DNA from: Streptomyces sp. NRRL S-455
GTDB lineage: Bacteria > Actinomycetota > Actinomycetes > Streptomycetales > Streptomycetaceae
DNA length: 64,000 bases
NCBI RefSeq assembly: GCF_000717875.1
Contig: NZ_JOCT01000024.1
Coordinates: 1-64,000, forward strand
Direction: 5' to 3'
The stretch's first letter is position 1, and each line of letters opens with the position of its first letter. A program made the translations under genes and the position numbers. Positions 35,568-43,639 of this stretch are shown piece by piece. Below the pieces are notes generated by a model. The model searched no databases, was not told where the DNA came from, and was given only the letters and a program-made list of their open reading frames with translations.

Positions 35568-36107
35568 CTACGGCCTCGGCCGGCCCGAGCCGCTGCCGAG
35601 GTCACCGCCGATGCCAGGGCCGGGGCCGCCGCCGGGACCGGCCAGCCCCCGCAGGCGTTCCATCTCGCGGCGGTCCCGCTTGGTCGGGCGGCCCGCGCCC
35701 CGGTCCCGGATTCCCGCGGGGGCGACGGCCTCGCGAGGCGGGGGCGGCGGGGAGTTGTCGACGTAGCACTGGACGGCCACAGGGGCGCCGACGCGCTTGC
35801 GGATCAGCCGGGTGACGACCACGATCCGCTCCCGGCCCTCGTGCCGCACGCGCACCTCGTCGCCGACGCGCACGGCGTGGGCGGGCTTCACACGCTCGCC
35901 GTTGACACGCACGTGTCCGCCCCGGCAGGCCGTGGCACCCATGGAACGGGTCTTGACCAGGCGCACGGACCAGATCCAGCTGTCGACACGGACGGTCTGG
36001 CCGCTCTGCGGCCCGGCGGCCTCGGCGGCGGCGATCGCCGCGGCGACCTTCGGGTCCAGGGTCTTCGCGTCGCCCGTCCCGCCGTACTCCGTACCTTCAG
36101 AAGCCAT
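35568..36107 (-). CDS. S4-domain RNA-binding protein (Hsp15/HslR-like)
   Basis: A 179-residue protein. The S4 domain spans about residues 40-95 (VRVDSWIWSVRLVKTRS and HVRVNGERVKPAHAVRVGDEV), matching the Hsp15 family, which binds rRNA of stalled 50S subunits carrying peptidyl-tRNA. A conserved C-terminal basic segment (GRPTKRDRREMERLRG) is followed by a Gly/Pro tail of the kind seen in actinobacterial members. ATG at 36107. Flanked on both sides by decayed genes on the plus strand. Confidence 0.88.
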   Translation of the reverse strand: MASEGTEYGGTGDAKTLDPKVAAAIAAAEAAGPQSGQTVRVDSWIWSVRLVKTRSMGATACRGGHVRVNGERVKPAHAVRVGDEVRVRHEGRERIVVVTRLIRKRVGAPVAVQCYVDNSPPPPPREAVAPAGIRDRGAGRPTKRDRREMERLRGLAGPGGGPGPGIGGDLGSGSGRPRP

Positions 36108-36173
36108 GTCCCCGACCTTAGCCCTCCACCTCGCCCGTCCGGGCAGGGAAGCGCCCCCTCCCAACTCCACAAA

Positions 36174-36692
36174 ATGAATGCGCCCGGCTCCGGAGCGATG
36201 GTGTACGCCGCGCTCGCCTGCGCGGGCTTCGTCTGCAACGGTGCCGGAAGCCACCTCGCGCCGCTCATCGCCCGGATCGCGGGCAGCGGCGAGCGAGCCG
36301 TGTTGGTCAGCCTCGGCGCCGGGGCCATCGGCCTGCTGCTGCTCGGGGTCACCGCGACCTCCGTACATCCGATGGCCACGACCCTCGCGGTCGTCGGCTT
36401 CGGACTGGTCTACCTCGGGCTCGGCGCCGCGTCCCCGAACCAGAACGACCTGCTGCACCGTCGCGTCACCGGCGCCCGCCGCGCCACCGCCCTGTCGGTC
36501 AAGTCCCTCGCCCTGCAACTGGTCGGCGCGGTCACCGGCATGGTCGTCGGGGCGTTGCGGCCGGGCCCGCTGCCGTGGCTGCTGGCCGGTGCGGTGCTGC
36601 TGTCCGGCGCTCTGCTCTGGCTGCGCCGCGTCGAGGCACGGTCCGCGCCGGGGACGACCCTCACCTCGGGATCACGCGTCGGCACGTCCTGA
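36174..36692 (+). pseudogene. MFS transporter remnant (C-terminal half)
   Basis: A 172-codon frame with about five hydrophobic segments and the cytoplasmic loop NQNDLLHRRVTGARRATALS, typical of helices 8-12 of a major facilitator superfamily drug-type transporter. A complete MFS protein needs twelve helices (about 400 residues), but only 66 bp separate this start from the S4 gene, so the 5' half has been deleted. Sequence in the remaining part is still intact and GC-biased, suggesting recent loss. Confidence 0.6.
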
Positions 36693-36734
36693 GCCTCATC
36701 CATCCCGGTGACAGGCGGGGTCCCCACCTCCGCC

Positions 36735-36740
36735 TACGGT
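36735..36740 (+). promoter_or_regulatory. Putative -10 box of the UDG gene (leaderless)
   Basis: TACGGT ends six bases before the ATG at 36747. GGAG lies between them but is too close to the ATG (two bases) for a normal Shine-Dalgarno site, so a leaderless transcript is plausible. Confidence 0.35.
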
Positions 36741-36746
36741 GGAGCC

Positions 36747-37448
36747 ATGGACGCCAGCGCTCTGCCCCTCCTGGACCAGCGCATCGCGGACTGCCGGGCC
36801 TGTCCGCGACTCGTCTCCTGGCGTGAGGAGGTGGCGCGTGCCAAGCGAGCCGCCTACGCGGACTGGACGTACTGGGGCCGGCCGGTGCCCGGCTTCGGGC
36901 CGGCGGACGCGCGGCTGCTGATCGTGGGGCTCGCCCCCGCCGCCCACGGCGGCAACCGCACCGGCCGGATGTTCACCGGCGACCGCTCCGGGGACGTCCT
37001 GTACGAGGCGCTGTACGACGTCGGCCTCGCGTCGCAGCCCACCGCCGTGCACGCCCATGACGGCCTCGAGCTGTACGGCGTGCGCGTCACGTCGCCCGTG
37101 CACTGCGCCCCGCCCGCCAACAAGCCCACCCCGCGGGAAAGGGACACCTGCCGCCCCTGGCTCGTCCAGGAGCTGCGGCTGCTGCGTCCGACGCTGCGGG
37201 CCGTCGTCGTGCTGGGCGCCTTCGGCTGGCAGGCCGCGCTGCCCGCGTTCACCGAGGCGGGCTGGTCCGTGCCCCGGCCACGCCCCGCCTTCAGCCACGG
37301 GGCACGCGTCCCGCTGGACGGACTGGAGCTGTTCGGCTGCTTCCACGTCAGTCAGCGCAACACCTTCACCGGCCGGCTCACCCCCGAGATGCTCCGCGAT
37401 GTCCTGCGGACGGCCGCGCGGGTGGCCGGACTGCCGTGCACCGACTGA
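36747..37448 (+). CDS. Family 5 uracil-DNA glycosylase (UdgB type)
   Basis: A 233-residue uracil-DNA glycosylase. The motif GLAPAAHGGNRTGRMFTGD identifies the family 5 (UDGb) type, in which the usual catalytic Asp/Asn is absent from the first motif; the second motif is CFHVSQRNTFTGRL. Cysteines C16 and C19 in DCRACPRL and later ones can hold a 4Fe-4S cluster. These enzymes remove uracil and other deaminated bases, important in high-GC DNA. The ATG at 36747 is preferred over a GTG 13 codons earlier. Confidence 0.92.
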   Translation: MDASALPLLDQRIADCRACPRLVSWREEVARAKRAAYADWTYWGRPVPGFGPADARLLIVGLAPAAHGGNRTGRMFTGDRSGDVLYEALYDVGLASQPTAVHAHDGLELYGVRVTSPVHCAPPANKPTPRERDTCRPWLVQELRLLRPTLRAVVVLGAFGWQAALPAFTEAGWSVPRPRPAFSHGARVPLDGLELFGCFHVSQRNTFTGRLTPEMLRDVLRTAARVAGLPCTD

Positions 37449-37455
37449 GGAGAAT

Positions 37456-38109
37456 CTAAGGAGCCTCCTGCCCGAAGAGGTGCCGCACCGTGGAGCGGTA
37501 GTTGGTCCGTACGTGCCGGAGCGCGTGCGCGCGGGCCCGCTCGGGATCGCCCGAGGCGATCGCCTCGTACAGCTCCCGGTGCTCCACGAGGAGCTGGGGC
37601 CACTCCTCGTTGCGCCGGGTCATCCAGCGCAGCCGGCCGGCGACCGGTTCCAGGGCCTCGGTCAGCAGACTGTTGCCGGCCATCGCCATGATGCGGTCGT
37701 GCAGGCGGCTGTTGAGGTCCGTGATCAGCTCGGCGTCCCCGGCCTCGGTGGCCGCGGCCGCGCGGTCGATGAGTTCCTCGACCTCGGCCAGATCGTCAGG
37801 GGTCGCGCGGGACGCGGCGAGTCCGGCGGCGTAGACCTCCAAGGCCTCGCGAAGTTCGAACAGTTCCTTGACGTTGGTCGGGGTGAGACGGCGTACCACC
37901 GTGCGGCGGGGCGTCTCGAAATGGACGAAGCCCTCGGCGACGAGCGCCCGGATCGCCTCCCGGACCGGAACGCGCGAGACGCCGAAACGCTCCGCCAGCT
38001 CGCGTTCGACCAGCCGGTCGCCGGGAAGCAGGCTGCCCGCGATGATCTGCTGCCGCAGCTCGGACGTGACGCGTTCGCGCACGGCTCCCAGGGGTTCGAT
38101 CTTCGTCAT
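37456..38109 (-). CDS. GntR-family (FCD/FadR type) transcriptional regulator
   Basis: A 217-residue repressor-type protein. The winged HTH is at about residues 8-75 (GDRLVERELAERFGVSRVPVREAIRAL) and the all-helical FCD effector domain follows (FELREALEVYAAGLAA, DLNSRLHDRIMAMAGN), with the His/Asp residues that usually bind a metal and a small acid ligand. It is divergent from an NCS1 permease gene; a perfect palindrome between them is the probable operator. The likely signal is a ureide, hydantoin or related compound carried by that permease. ATG chosen at the conserved MTKIEPL start. Confidence 0.92.
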   Translation of the reverse strand: MTKIEPLGAVRERVTSELRQQIIAGSLLPGDRLVERELAERFGVSRVPVREAIRALVAEGFVHFETPRRTVVRRLTPTNVKELFELREALEVYAAGLAASRATPDDLAEVEELIDRAAAATEAGDAELITDLNSRLHDRIMAMAGNSLLTEALEPVAGRLRWMTRRNEEWPQLLVEHRELYEAIASGDPERARAHALRHVRTNYRSTVRHLFGQEAP

Positions 38110-38178
38110 ACAGCCCATCTTCGCCGAGGCGAGGTGTCTTTTACGGAGCGTTAACAGGAGCGATATCGGTGAGAACTG

Positions 38179-38184
38179 TTGACG
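38179..38184 (+). promoter_or_regulatory. Possible -35 element of the NCS1 permease promoter
   Basis: TTGACG lies 16 bp before the palindromic operator. The expected -10 position falls inside the operator, so a bound repressor would block RNA polymerase. The -10 sequence itself is not clear. Confidence 0.35.
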
Positions 38185-38200
38185 GCGAACCATGAGCGCA

Positions 38201-38216
38201 GTTTGGTATACCAAAC
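38201..38216. promoter_or_regulatory. GntR/FCD operator palindrome
   Basis: GTTTGGTATACCAAAC is a perfect 16-bp palindrome. It resembles FadR/PdhR-type sites (TTGGT-N-ACCAA) recognised by FCD regulators. It lies 92 bp before the gntR ATG and 75 bp before the permease GTG, so one site could control both divergent promoters. Confidence 0.8.
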
Positions 38217-38290
38217 ATTTCTCAAGAACGATCTCCACTCCAGTCCTTCTCCGAGCATCCCTCCGACGTCCCCTTGCTCATGGAGGCCCC

Positions 38291-39742
38291 GTGTCCCTCG
38301 CCGACCGTGCCGCGACCACCGGCACACCAGCCTTCGTCCCCGACCCCCGGCTCACCAACGAAGACCTCGCGCCCACGACGAAGCGCAACTGGAAGGTGTT
38401 CGACCTCTTCGCCATGTGGATGTCCGACGTCCACAACCTCGGCAACTACACCTTCGCCGCCGGACTGCTCTTCCTCGGCATGAACGTCTGGCAGATCTTC
38501 ACGTCCCTGCTGGTCGGCTTCGTGCTCATCTACATCGGCATGAACTGGATGGGGAAGATCGGACAGCGCCACGGCGTGCCCTTCCCGGTCGTCAGCAGGA
38601 TCGCCTTCGGCGTCTGGGGCGCCAACATCCCGGCGCTGATCAGAGCCGTGATCGCCATCATGTGGTACGGCATCCAGACCTACCTCGCCTCCGTCGCCGT
38701 CAATGTGATGCTGCTGGCGGCCTGGCCGGGCCTGGAGTCGTGGACGCACAACTCCTTCCTCGGGCTGGACGCGCTCGGCTGGGTGTCGTTCATCGCGCTG
38801 TGGCTGGTCCAGGCGGCGATCATCAGCCGGGGCATGGAGTCGGTCCGCAAGTTCCAGGATTTCTGCGGCCCGGCGATCTGGCTCGTGATGATCGCGCTGG
38901 CCGTGTGGATCCTCGCCAAGGCCGGCTGGACGATCTCCCTCACCTCCACCCCGCACCCCGTCTCCGTCGGTGAGCAGTGGCGCCAGTGGTTCGGCGCGAT
39001 CGGCCTGGTCCTCGCCACGTACGGCACCCTGATGCTCAACTTCTGCGACTTCTCCCGCTTCGCCCCCGACTACAGGTCCGTCAAGCGCGGCAACTTCTGG
39101 GGCCTGCCCGTCAACTCCACGGCCTTCGTGATCGTGTCGGTCATCGTCACCGCGGGCGCCTTCGAGGTCTTCGGCAAGGAGATCACCGACCCCGCCTACC
39201 TCGTCGCCGAGATCGGCAACACCTGGGTGCTGGTACTGGGCGCACTGACCTTCGCCATCGCCACCATGGGCGTCAACATCGTCGCCAACTTCGTCTCACC
39301 GGCGTACGACCTCGCCAACGTCTGGCCTCAGAAGATCACCTTCAAGGTCGGCGGCATGATCAGCACCGTCGCGGCCCTGCTCGTCACCCCCTGGAACCTC
39401 TTCTCCAACCCGACCGTCGTGAACTACTTCCTCGGCGGACTGGGCGCGTTCCTCGGCCCGCTGTTCGGCGTGATCATGGTCGACTACTACTGGGTCAAGC
39501 GCGGCCGTGTGAACGTCGACGAACTGTTCGACGCCACCCCTGGCTCCCGCTACCACTACCGCAAGGGCGTCAACCCGAAGGCGCTGTGGGCGTTCCTGCC
39601 GGCGGCCGGTGTCGCCGCGGTGCTCGCTCTGGTGAAGACCTTCAGCGACGTGGCGCCGTACTCCTGGTTCATCGGCACGGCGATCGCCGCCGGACTGTAC
39701 GCGCTCCTGTGCCGCCCCGAGCGTGCGACCGCGGAGGTCTGA
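38291..39742 (+). CDS. NCS1-family nucleobase/ureide permease
   Basis: A 483-residue, twelve-helix transporter of the nucleobase:cation symporter-1 family. The segment MWMSDVHNLGNYTFAAGL in helix 1, GVWGANIPALIRAVIAIMWYGIQ in helix 3 and NFCDFSRFAPD in helix 6 are typical; relatives include Mhp1 (hydantoins), allantoin and cytosine permeases. The GTG start has GGAGG upstream. It is followed after five bases by a racemase-fold gene, which favours hydantoin or allantoin as substrate. Controlled by the divergent GntR protein. Confidence 0.9.
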   Translation: MSLADRAATTGTPAFVPDPRLTNEDLAPTTKRNWKVFDLFAMWMSDVHNLGNYTFAAGLLFLGMNVWQIFTSLLVGFVLIYIGMNWMGKIGQRHGVPFPVVSRIAFGVWGANIPALIRAVIAIMWYGIQTYLASVAVNVMLLAAWPGLESWTHNSFLGLDALGWVSFIALWLVQAAIISRGMESVRKFQDFCGPAIWLVMIALAVWILAKAGWTISLTSTPHPVSVGEQWRQWFGAIGLVLATYGTLMLNFCDFSRFAPDYRSVKRGNFWGLPVNSTAFVIVSVIVTAGAFEVFGKEITDPAYLVAEIGNTWVLVLGALTFAIATMGVNIVANFVSPAYDLANVWPQKITFKVGGMISTVAALLVTPWNLFSNPTVVNYFLGGLGAFLGPLFGVIMVDYYWVKRGRVNVDELFDATPGSRYHYRKGVNPKALWAFLPAAGVAAVLALVKTFSDVAPYSWFIGTAIAAGLYALLCRPERATAEV

Positions 39743-39747
39743 GAGAC

Positions 39748-40476
39748 GTGCGGATCGTCGTCACCAACTGCAACACCACGCAGGAGATGACCGAGGAGAT
39801 CGTACGAGGTGCCCGGGCCGCCGCAGGCCCGGGCACCACCGTGACCGGACTGACCCCCGCCTGGGGGCCCGAGTCCGCGGAGGGCTGGCTCGACAGCTAC
39901 CTGTCCGCCGCGGCCGTCCTGGACACACTGCGCACGTACGACGGACCGCCGTACGACGCCGTGGTCATGGCCGGATTCGGGGAGCACGGGCGTGAGGGCG
40001 TCCGGGAACTGGTCGACGTACCGGTCGTCGACATCACCGAGGCCGCGGCCCACCTGGCCTGCCTGCTCGGCCGCCGCTACGGCGTCGTCACCACGCTGCA
40101 GCGGTCGTGCGGCCAGATCGAGGACAGCCTGGAGACGGCGGGCGTGGCCCGGAACTGCGCCGCGATCGTCGGCACGGGCCTGAACGTGCTCGACCTCGGC
40201 GACGAGGAGCGCACCGAGACGGCGTTCCTGGCCGCCGCCGAACGGGCGTGCGCGGCCGGGGCCGAGGTACTGGTGCTGGGCTGCGCCGGCATGACGGGGT
40301 TGCAGCGCGTTGTGGGGGAGAAGCTGGGCCTGCCCGTCGTCGACGGGGTGGCCGCGGCGGTCAAGCTGGCGGAGTCGCTGGTGGGGCTGGGGCTCACGAC
40401 GAGCCGGGTGGGAGGTTACGCGGGGTCGTTGCCCAAGCGGCGGGTGTGGGGGAGCCCGCACGGCAGCAGCTCATGA
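39748..40476 (+). CDS. Asp/Glu/hydantoin racemase-fold protein
   Basis: A 242-residue member of the aspartate/glutamate/hydantoin racemase superfamily. Two cysteines normally act as acid and base. The second is present (Cys179 in VLGCAGM), but at the first position the sequence is VVMAGFGEHG, with Gly76 where allantoin and hydantoin racemases have Cys. It may use one thiol as in decarboxylases and isomerases of this fold, or have another job. The GTG start is five bases from the permease stop, so they form an operon. The 3' end overlaps the next, opposed gene by six bases. Confidence 0.85.
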   Translation: MRIVVTNCNTTQEMTEEIVRGARAAAGPGTTVTGLTPAWGPESAEGWLDSYLSAAAVLDTLRTYDGPPYDAVVMAGFGEHGREGVRELVDVPVVDITEAAAHLACLLGRRYGVVTTLQRSCGQIEDSLETAGVARNCAAIVGTGLNVLDLGDEERTETAFLAAAERACAAGAEVLVLGCAGMTGLQRVVGEKLGLPVVDGVAAAVKLAESLVGLGLTTSRVGGYAGSLPKRRVWGSPHGSSS

Positions 40477-41076
40477 AGGGCCGTCGAGCGTGACGTCGTC
40501 CCGGTGGGCCCCGTAGAACGCCACCTGCCGGGCCATCACCTCGCGCATCGCGGTGCCGCGCGGGACGCTGTACACCGTGCCGGGGAAGTCCAGCGCCTCC
40601 TGGATCTGCCACAGTTCATCGTGCTCACCGGGCGCGAAGAGCCGCGCCCGGGGCGCTCCCGCCGCGATCCAGCCGATGGGCAGGACGGTGCCGGGCGGCA
40701 GCACGGAGTTGACGTGCAGCACGCTGTGGATCCGCAGCTCCGAGCCGGCGCCCGCGACAGCCCCCGGGAAGACGCAGGCGCCGGTCGCCACGAACACCTC
40801 GTCCTCCAGGGTCGCCCCGTTGACATGGGCGTGCGGCCCGACGAGCACGGCGTCACCGATGACGGTGGGATGCGCGGCCCGCCCCCGCACCAGCGCGTTC
40901 TCCATGACGACGACGTCCGGGCCCACCCGCACCTCCCCGTCCTCGGCGGTGAGCACCGCCCCGTGCAGCACACGGGTGCGCTCCCCGAGGACGACGGCTC
41001 CGCACAGGACGGCCGTCGGGGCGACGTACGCGGACTCGGGAACGACGGGACGCCGCCCACGGTGCTCGATCAACAT
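40471..41076 (-). CDS. Gamma-carbonic anhydrase-like hexapeptide-repeat protein
   Basis: A 201-residue left-handed beta-helix protein built from hexapeptide repeats (about residues 20-135: VAPTAVLCGAVVLGERTRVL and so on). Histidines in VRGRAAHPTVIGDAVLVGPHAHVNG could bind a metal as in gamma-carbonic anhydrases of the CaiE/PaaY type. The final 45 residues form a helix. It precedes a RidA-family gene on the same strand ten bases away. Either carbonic anhydrase or acyl/sugar transfer is possible; the function is not settled. Confidence 0.85.
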   Translation of the reverse strand: MLIEHRGRRPVVPESAYVAPTAVLCGAVVLGERTRVLHGAVLTAEDGEVRVGPDVVVMENALVRGRAAHPTVIGDAVLVGPHAHVNGATLEDEVFVATGACVFPGAVAGAGSELRIHSVLHVNSVLPPGTVLPIGWIAAGAPRARLFAPGEHDELWQIQEALDFPGTVYSVPRGTAMREVMARQVAFYGAHRDDVTLDGPS

Positions 41077-41086
41077 GGTGTTCTCC

Positions 41087-41500
41087 TCAGGCAGGACCCC
41101 CGTCGGGCACGACGGCTGTCGCCGTAATCTCCACCAGCTGCCCCGTGTATCCGAGACACGCCACGCCGATCAGGGTCGACGAGTGCGGGCCCGTACTGAG
41201 CCCGGACGCCTCGACGACGCTCCAGACGGCGGACAGCACGGCCGGCTCACTGCCCACGACATAGACGTCGGTCGCCACGACGTGGGCCAGATCGCTCCCC
41301 ACGGACGCCAGTTGCTCCTTCAGGTTGGCGATCACCTGCTCGGCCTGCCGCACCGGATCCCCGGGACCGACGAGCTCACCGCCGGCGTCCAGCGGTACGG
41401 CCCCGGCGAGGAAGGCCAGTTTCGTGCCGGCCTCCACGACGGACGCGTGGGAGTAGGTGGGAGGCGGGAACAGGCTCGGGACGGTGACGCGCTGGATCAC
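41087..41500 (-). CDS. RidA family protein
   Basis: A 137-residue protein of the RidA (YjgF/YER057c/UK114) family, which hydrolyses reactive enamine/imine intermediates. The family pattern is visible as YSHASVVEAGTKLAFLAGAVPLD and the C-terminal GYTGQLVEITATAV. The usual Arg of the C-terminal signature (position of R105 in E. coli RidA) is not evident, so it belongs to a divergent Rid subgroup. Start GTG at 41500 with GGAG upstream. First gene of a pair with the hexapeptide-repeat gene. Confidence 0.85.
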   Translation of the reverse strand: MIQRVTVPSLFPPPTYSHASVVEAGTKLAFLAGAVPLDAGGELVGPGDPVRQAEQVIANLKEQLASVGSDLAHVVATDVYVVGSEPAVLSAVWSVVEASGLSTGPHSSTLIGVACLGYTGQLVEITATAVVPDGGPA

Positions 41501-41640
41501 GGGATCTCCGATCTGGGGCGGTGACAGGACAACCCACCGATCATTGCGGGGTCCTGAACCCGAACACACCCGTATTTCGTTTCACGCCGACGGGGCGGCC
41601 TCCTACGCTTCCCTGGACCCCCACCGCCGAGGAGCCCGCC

Positions 41641-42420
41641 GTGCCCACCCTGTCGGACCAGACGTTCCTCGACACCACCGCCGACCGCCTCGCCGGCCTC
41701 CCCACCGTCCAGGGCGTCACCTTGGGAGGCTCCCGGGCCCAGGGCACCGAACGCCCCGACAGCGACTGGGACCTGGCCGTGTACTACCGCGGCGGGTTCG
41801 ACCCGGCCGGCCTCCGGGCGCTCGGCTGGGAGGGCGAGGTCTGCGAGCTCGGCGCATGGGGCGGCGGCGTCTTCAACGGAGGCGCCTGGCTGACCATCGA
41901 CGGCCGGCGCGTGGACGTCCACTACCGCGATCTCGACGTCGTCGAACACGAGCTGGCGGAAGCGGAACAGGGCCGCTTCCGCGTCGAGCCCCTGATGTTC
42001 CACCTGGCGGGCATCCCGACGTACCTGCTCGCCGCCGAACTGGCGATCAACAAGGTGCTCCGGGGCGAACTGCCGCGCCCGGCCGCCTATCCACCGGCCC
42101 TGCGCGAGACCGCCCCGCCGCACTGGCACGGCATGGCCGCGGCCACCCTCGCGTACGCGAAGGCGGGTCACGCCCCGAAGGGCGCGGTCACCCAGGTCGC
42201 AGGCGCGATCGCCCTCGCCGCCACACAGACGGCGCACGCGGTGCTGGCGGCGCGCGGAGAGTGGGTCACCAACGAGAAGGGACTCGTGGCCCGGGCCGGA
42301 CTGGGCGAGGCGGACGCCCTCGTCGGGAACCTGACGGCCGGGCCGGACGCCCTCGTCCGCGCGGTCGCCGACGCGGAGGCGCTGTTCCGCCGAGCCGGAC
42401 GCGCCGGTGAAGCTCCCTGA
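41641..42420 (+). CDS. Nucleotidyltransferase-fold protein
   Basis: A 259-residue protein of the polymerase-beta nucleotidyltransferase superfamily. The motif GGSRAQGTERPDSDWDLAVYY (residues about 26-46) carries the helix-turn Gly-Ser and the two metal-binding Asp residues, and a third Asp is in VDVHYRD. This resembles aminoglycoside-type or MNT-type nucleotidyltransferases. No antitoxin or HEPN partner is adjacent, and the second half is a helical domain. Its acceptor is unknown. GTG start with GAGGAG at 41629-41634. Confidence 0.85.
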   Translation: MPTLSDQTFLDTTADRLAGLPTVQGVTLGGSRAQGTERPDSDWDLAVYYRGGFDPAGLRALGWEGEVCELGAWGGGVFNGGAWLTIDGRRVDVHYRDLDVVEHELAEAEQGRFRVEPLMFHLAGIPTYLLAAELAINKVLRGELPRPAAYPPALRETAPPHWHGMAAATLAYAKAGHAPKGAVTQVAGAIALAATQTAHAVLAARGEWVTNEKGLVARAGLGEADALVGNLTAGPDALVRAVADAEALFRRAGRAGEAP

Positions 42421-42426
42421 GGACGC

Positions 42427-43383
42427 TCAGTGCCGGGCGAACTGGACGCGGGTCGGCTGTACGGCGTCCGGGCGCACCGCGATGCCGTCGACGGTGAGTT
42501 GTTCGCCGTAGATGTCGGTGAGCCGGAGGGGACCGCCGCAGCCGTTGCCGTCGGGGGAGAGGAAGTAGTTGTACTCGGTTCGGGTCAGACGGCTCCAGCC
42601 GTTCCCGGTGCTCACCTCCAGCCGGGCCAGCGGGTTGCGGTGACCGAGCGCCTGGATGCCGCACCAGTGGCGGCTCGAGCCGGTCTTGTAGCGGATCGAG
42701 ACGGTGTCCGACGTGCTCGGGCTCAGCAGGCTCCATGTGATCGAGATGCGGCCGGAGGACAGGTCGGCGAGCTTGGCGAAGGCCTCCTTGCTGAGGTCGA
42801 GCTGCCCGGGCGCGCAGGGCAGGGGGCATTCGTTGGTGACCCGGACCGTGACGGAGGCGCCGCCCGCCGTGCGGACGAGTATGTGCGCGCCGCACGCCTT
42901 GGACGTCTCGTAGTCGGTGGTGTTCATCGCGGCGACCATGAGGTCGGGGCTCGGGCCGTACAGGCAGGCGCCGTCGCCGTCCGCGGCGTCGTAGTGCGTG
43001 GCCACTCCCTTGTAGGAGACCTGGGGCTTGATCCGCCCCGCCAACGGGGCCGAGTCGGACACCGCACGGGGGGATGACCGCGGGCTGCCGGCGGGCGAGG
43101 GCCGAACGGGCGCGGGGGTCGTGGTGCGCGCCGGGGCCGGGGTCTTCGTGGACGGCTTCTTCGGCTTCGGCTTCGGCGTGGCCTTCGCCTTCGGTGCCGC
43201 GAGCGTGACGCTCGCCCGTGGGGTCGTGGAGGGCGCCGCCGCGGCTCGCACCGTGTCCGGCTCACCGCCGGGGCGGAGTGCCACCACCAGGGACACGAGG
43301 AGTGCGACGGCCGCCAGGGCTACCGCGGGGACGAGCGCCGAACGCCGCCTGCGAAGGGGGCGCCGGTGGGAACGGGAGGCCAC
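42427..43383 (-). CDS. Expansin-like secreted protein (EXLX type)
   Basis: A 318-residue exported protein: basic N-terminus and one hydrophobic segment (LVPAVALAAVALLVSLVVAL), a Lys/Pro/Thr-rich spacer of about 70 residues, then a double-psi beta-barrel domain (GVATHYDAADGDGACLYG, VRVTNECPLPCAPGQLDLS) and a C-terminal carbohydrate-binding domain (GSSRHWCGIQALGHRNPLA). This two-domain layout matches bacterial expansin EXLX1, which loosens cellulose or peptidoglycan without hydrolysis. The gene converges with the nucleotidyltransferase gene, six bases away. Confidence 0.88.
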   Translation of the reverse strand: MASRSHRRPLRRRRSALVPAVALAAVALLVSLVVALRPGGEPDTVRAAAAPSTTPRASVTLAAPKAKATPKPKPKKPSTKTPAPARTTTPAPVRPSPAGSPRSSPRAVSDSAPLAGRIKPQVSYKGVATHYDAADGDGACLYGPSPDLMVAAMNTTDYETSKACGAHILVRTAGGASVTVRVTNECPLPCAPGQLDLSKEAFAKLADLSSGRISITWSLLSPSTSDTVSIRYKTGSSRHWCGIQALGHRNPLARLEVSTGNGWSRLTRTEYNYFLSPDGNGCGGPLRLTDIYGEQLTVDGIAVRPDAVQPTRVQFARH

Positions 43384-43639
43384 GGATGAGTCCTTAGCTG
43401 GTTCAGGAGAACACGTGCTTGCGATGCATCAGTGGTCGCCGGGCCCGGAAAGGTTGCCGGGGCGTGCCGCCTTCGGCCGACTTCCGATTCTGTTCATAAG
43501 GAACCCGGCCCTCACGCACTCCGTCACGTTCCGGAAACCTCCCCTCCAGGAACCCCGCCTACTGTGGGCACCCACACCCCGCCCCGGCCACCGTCGCCCG
43601 AAGGCCCACCCCTGCCTCCGACGAGACGACAGGAGCCCC

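Noticed and set aside
41641..42420. MNT/HEPN toxin-antitoxin nucleotidyltransferase
   Set aside because: The protein is much longer than an MNT antitoxin and no HEPN gene is adjacent.
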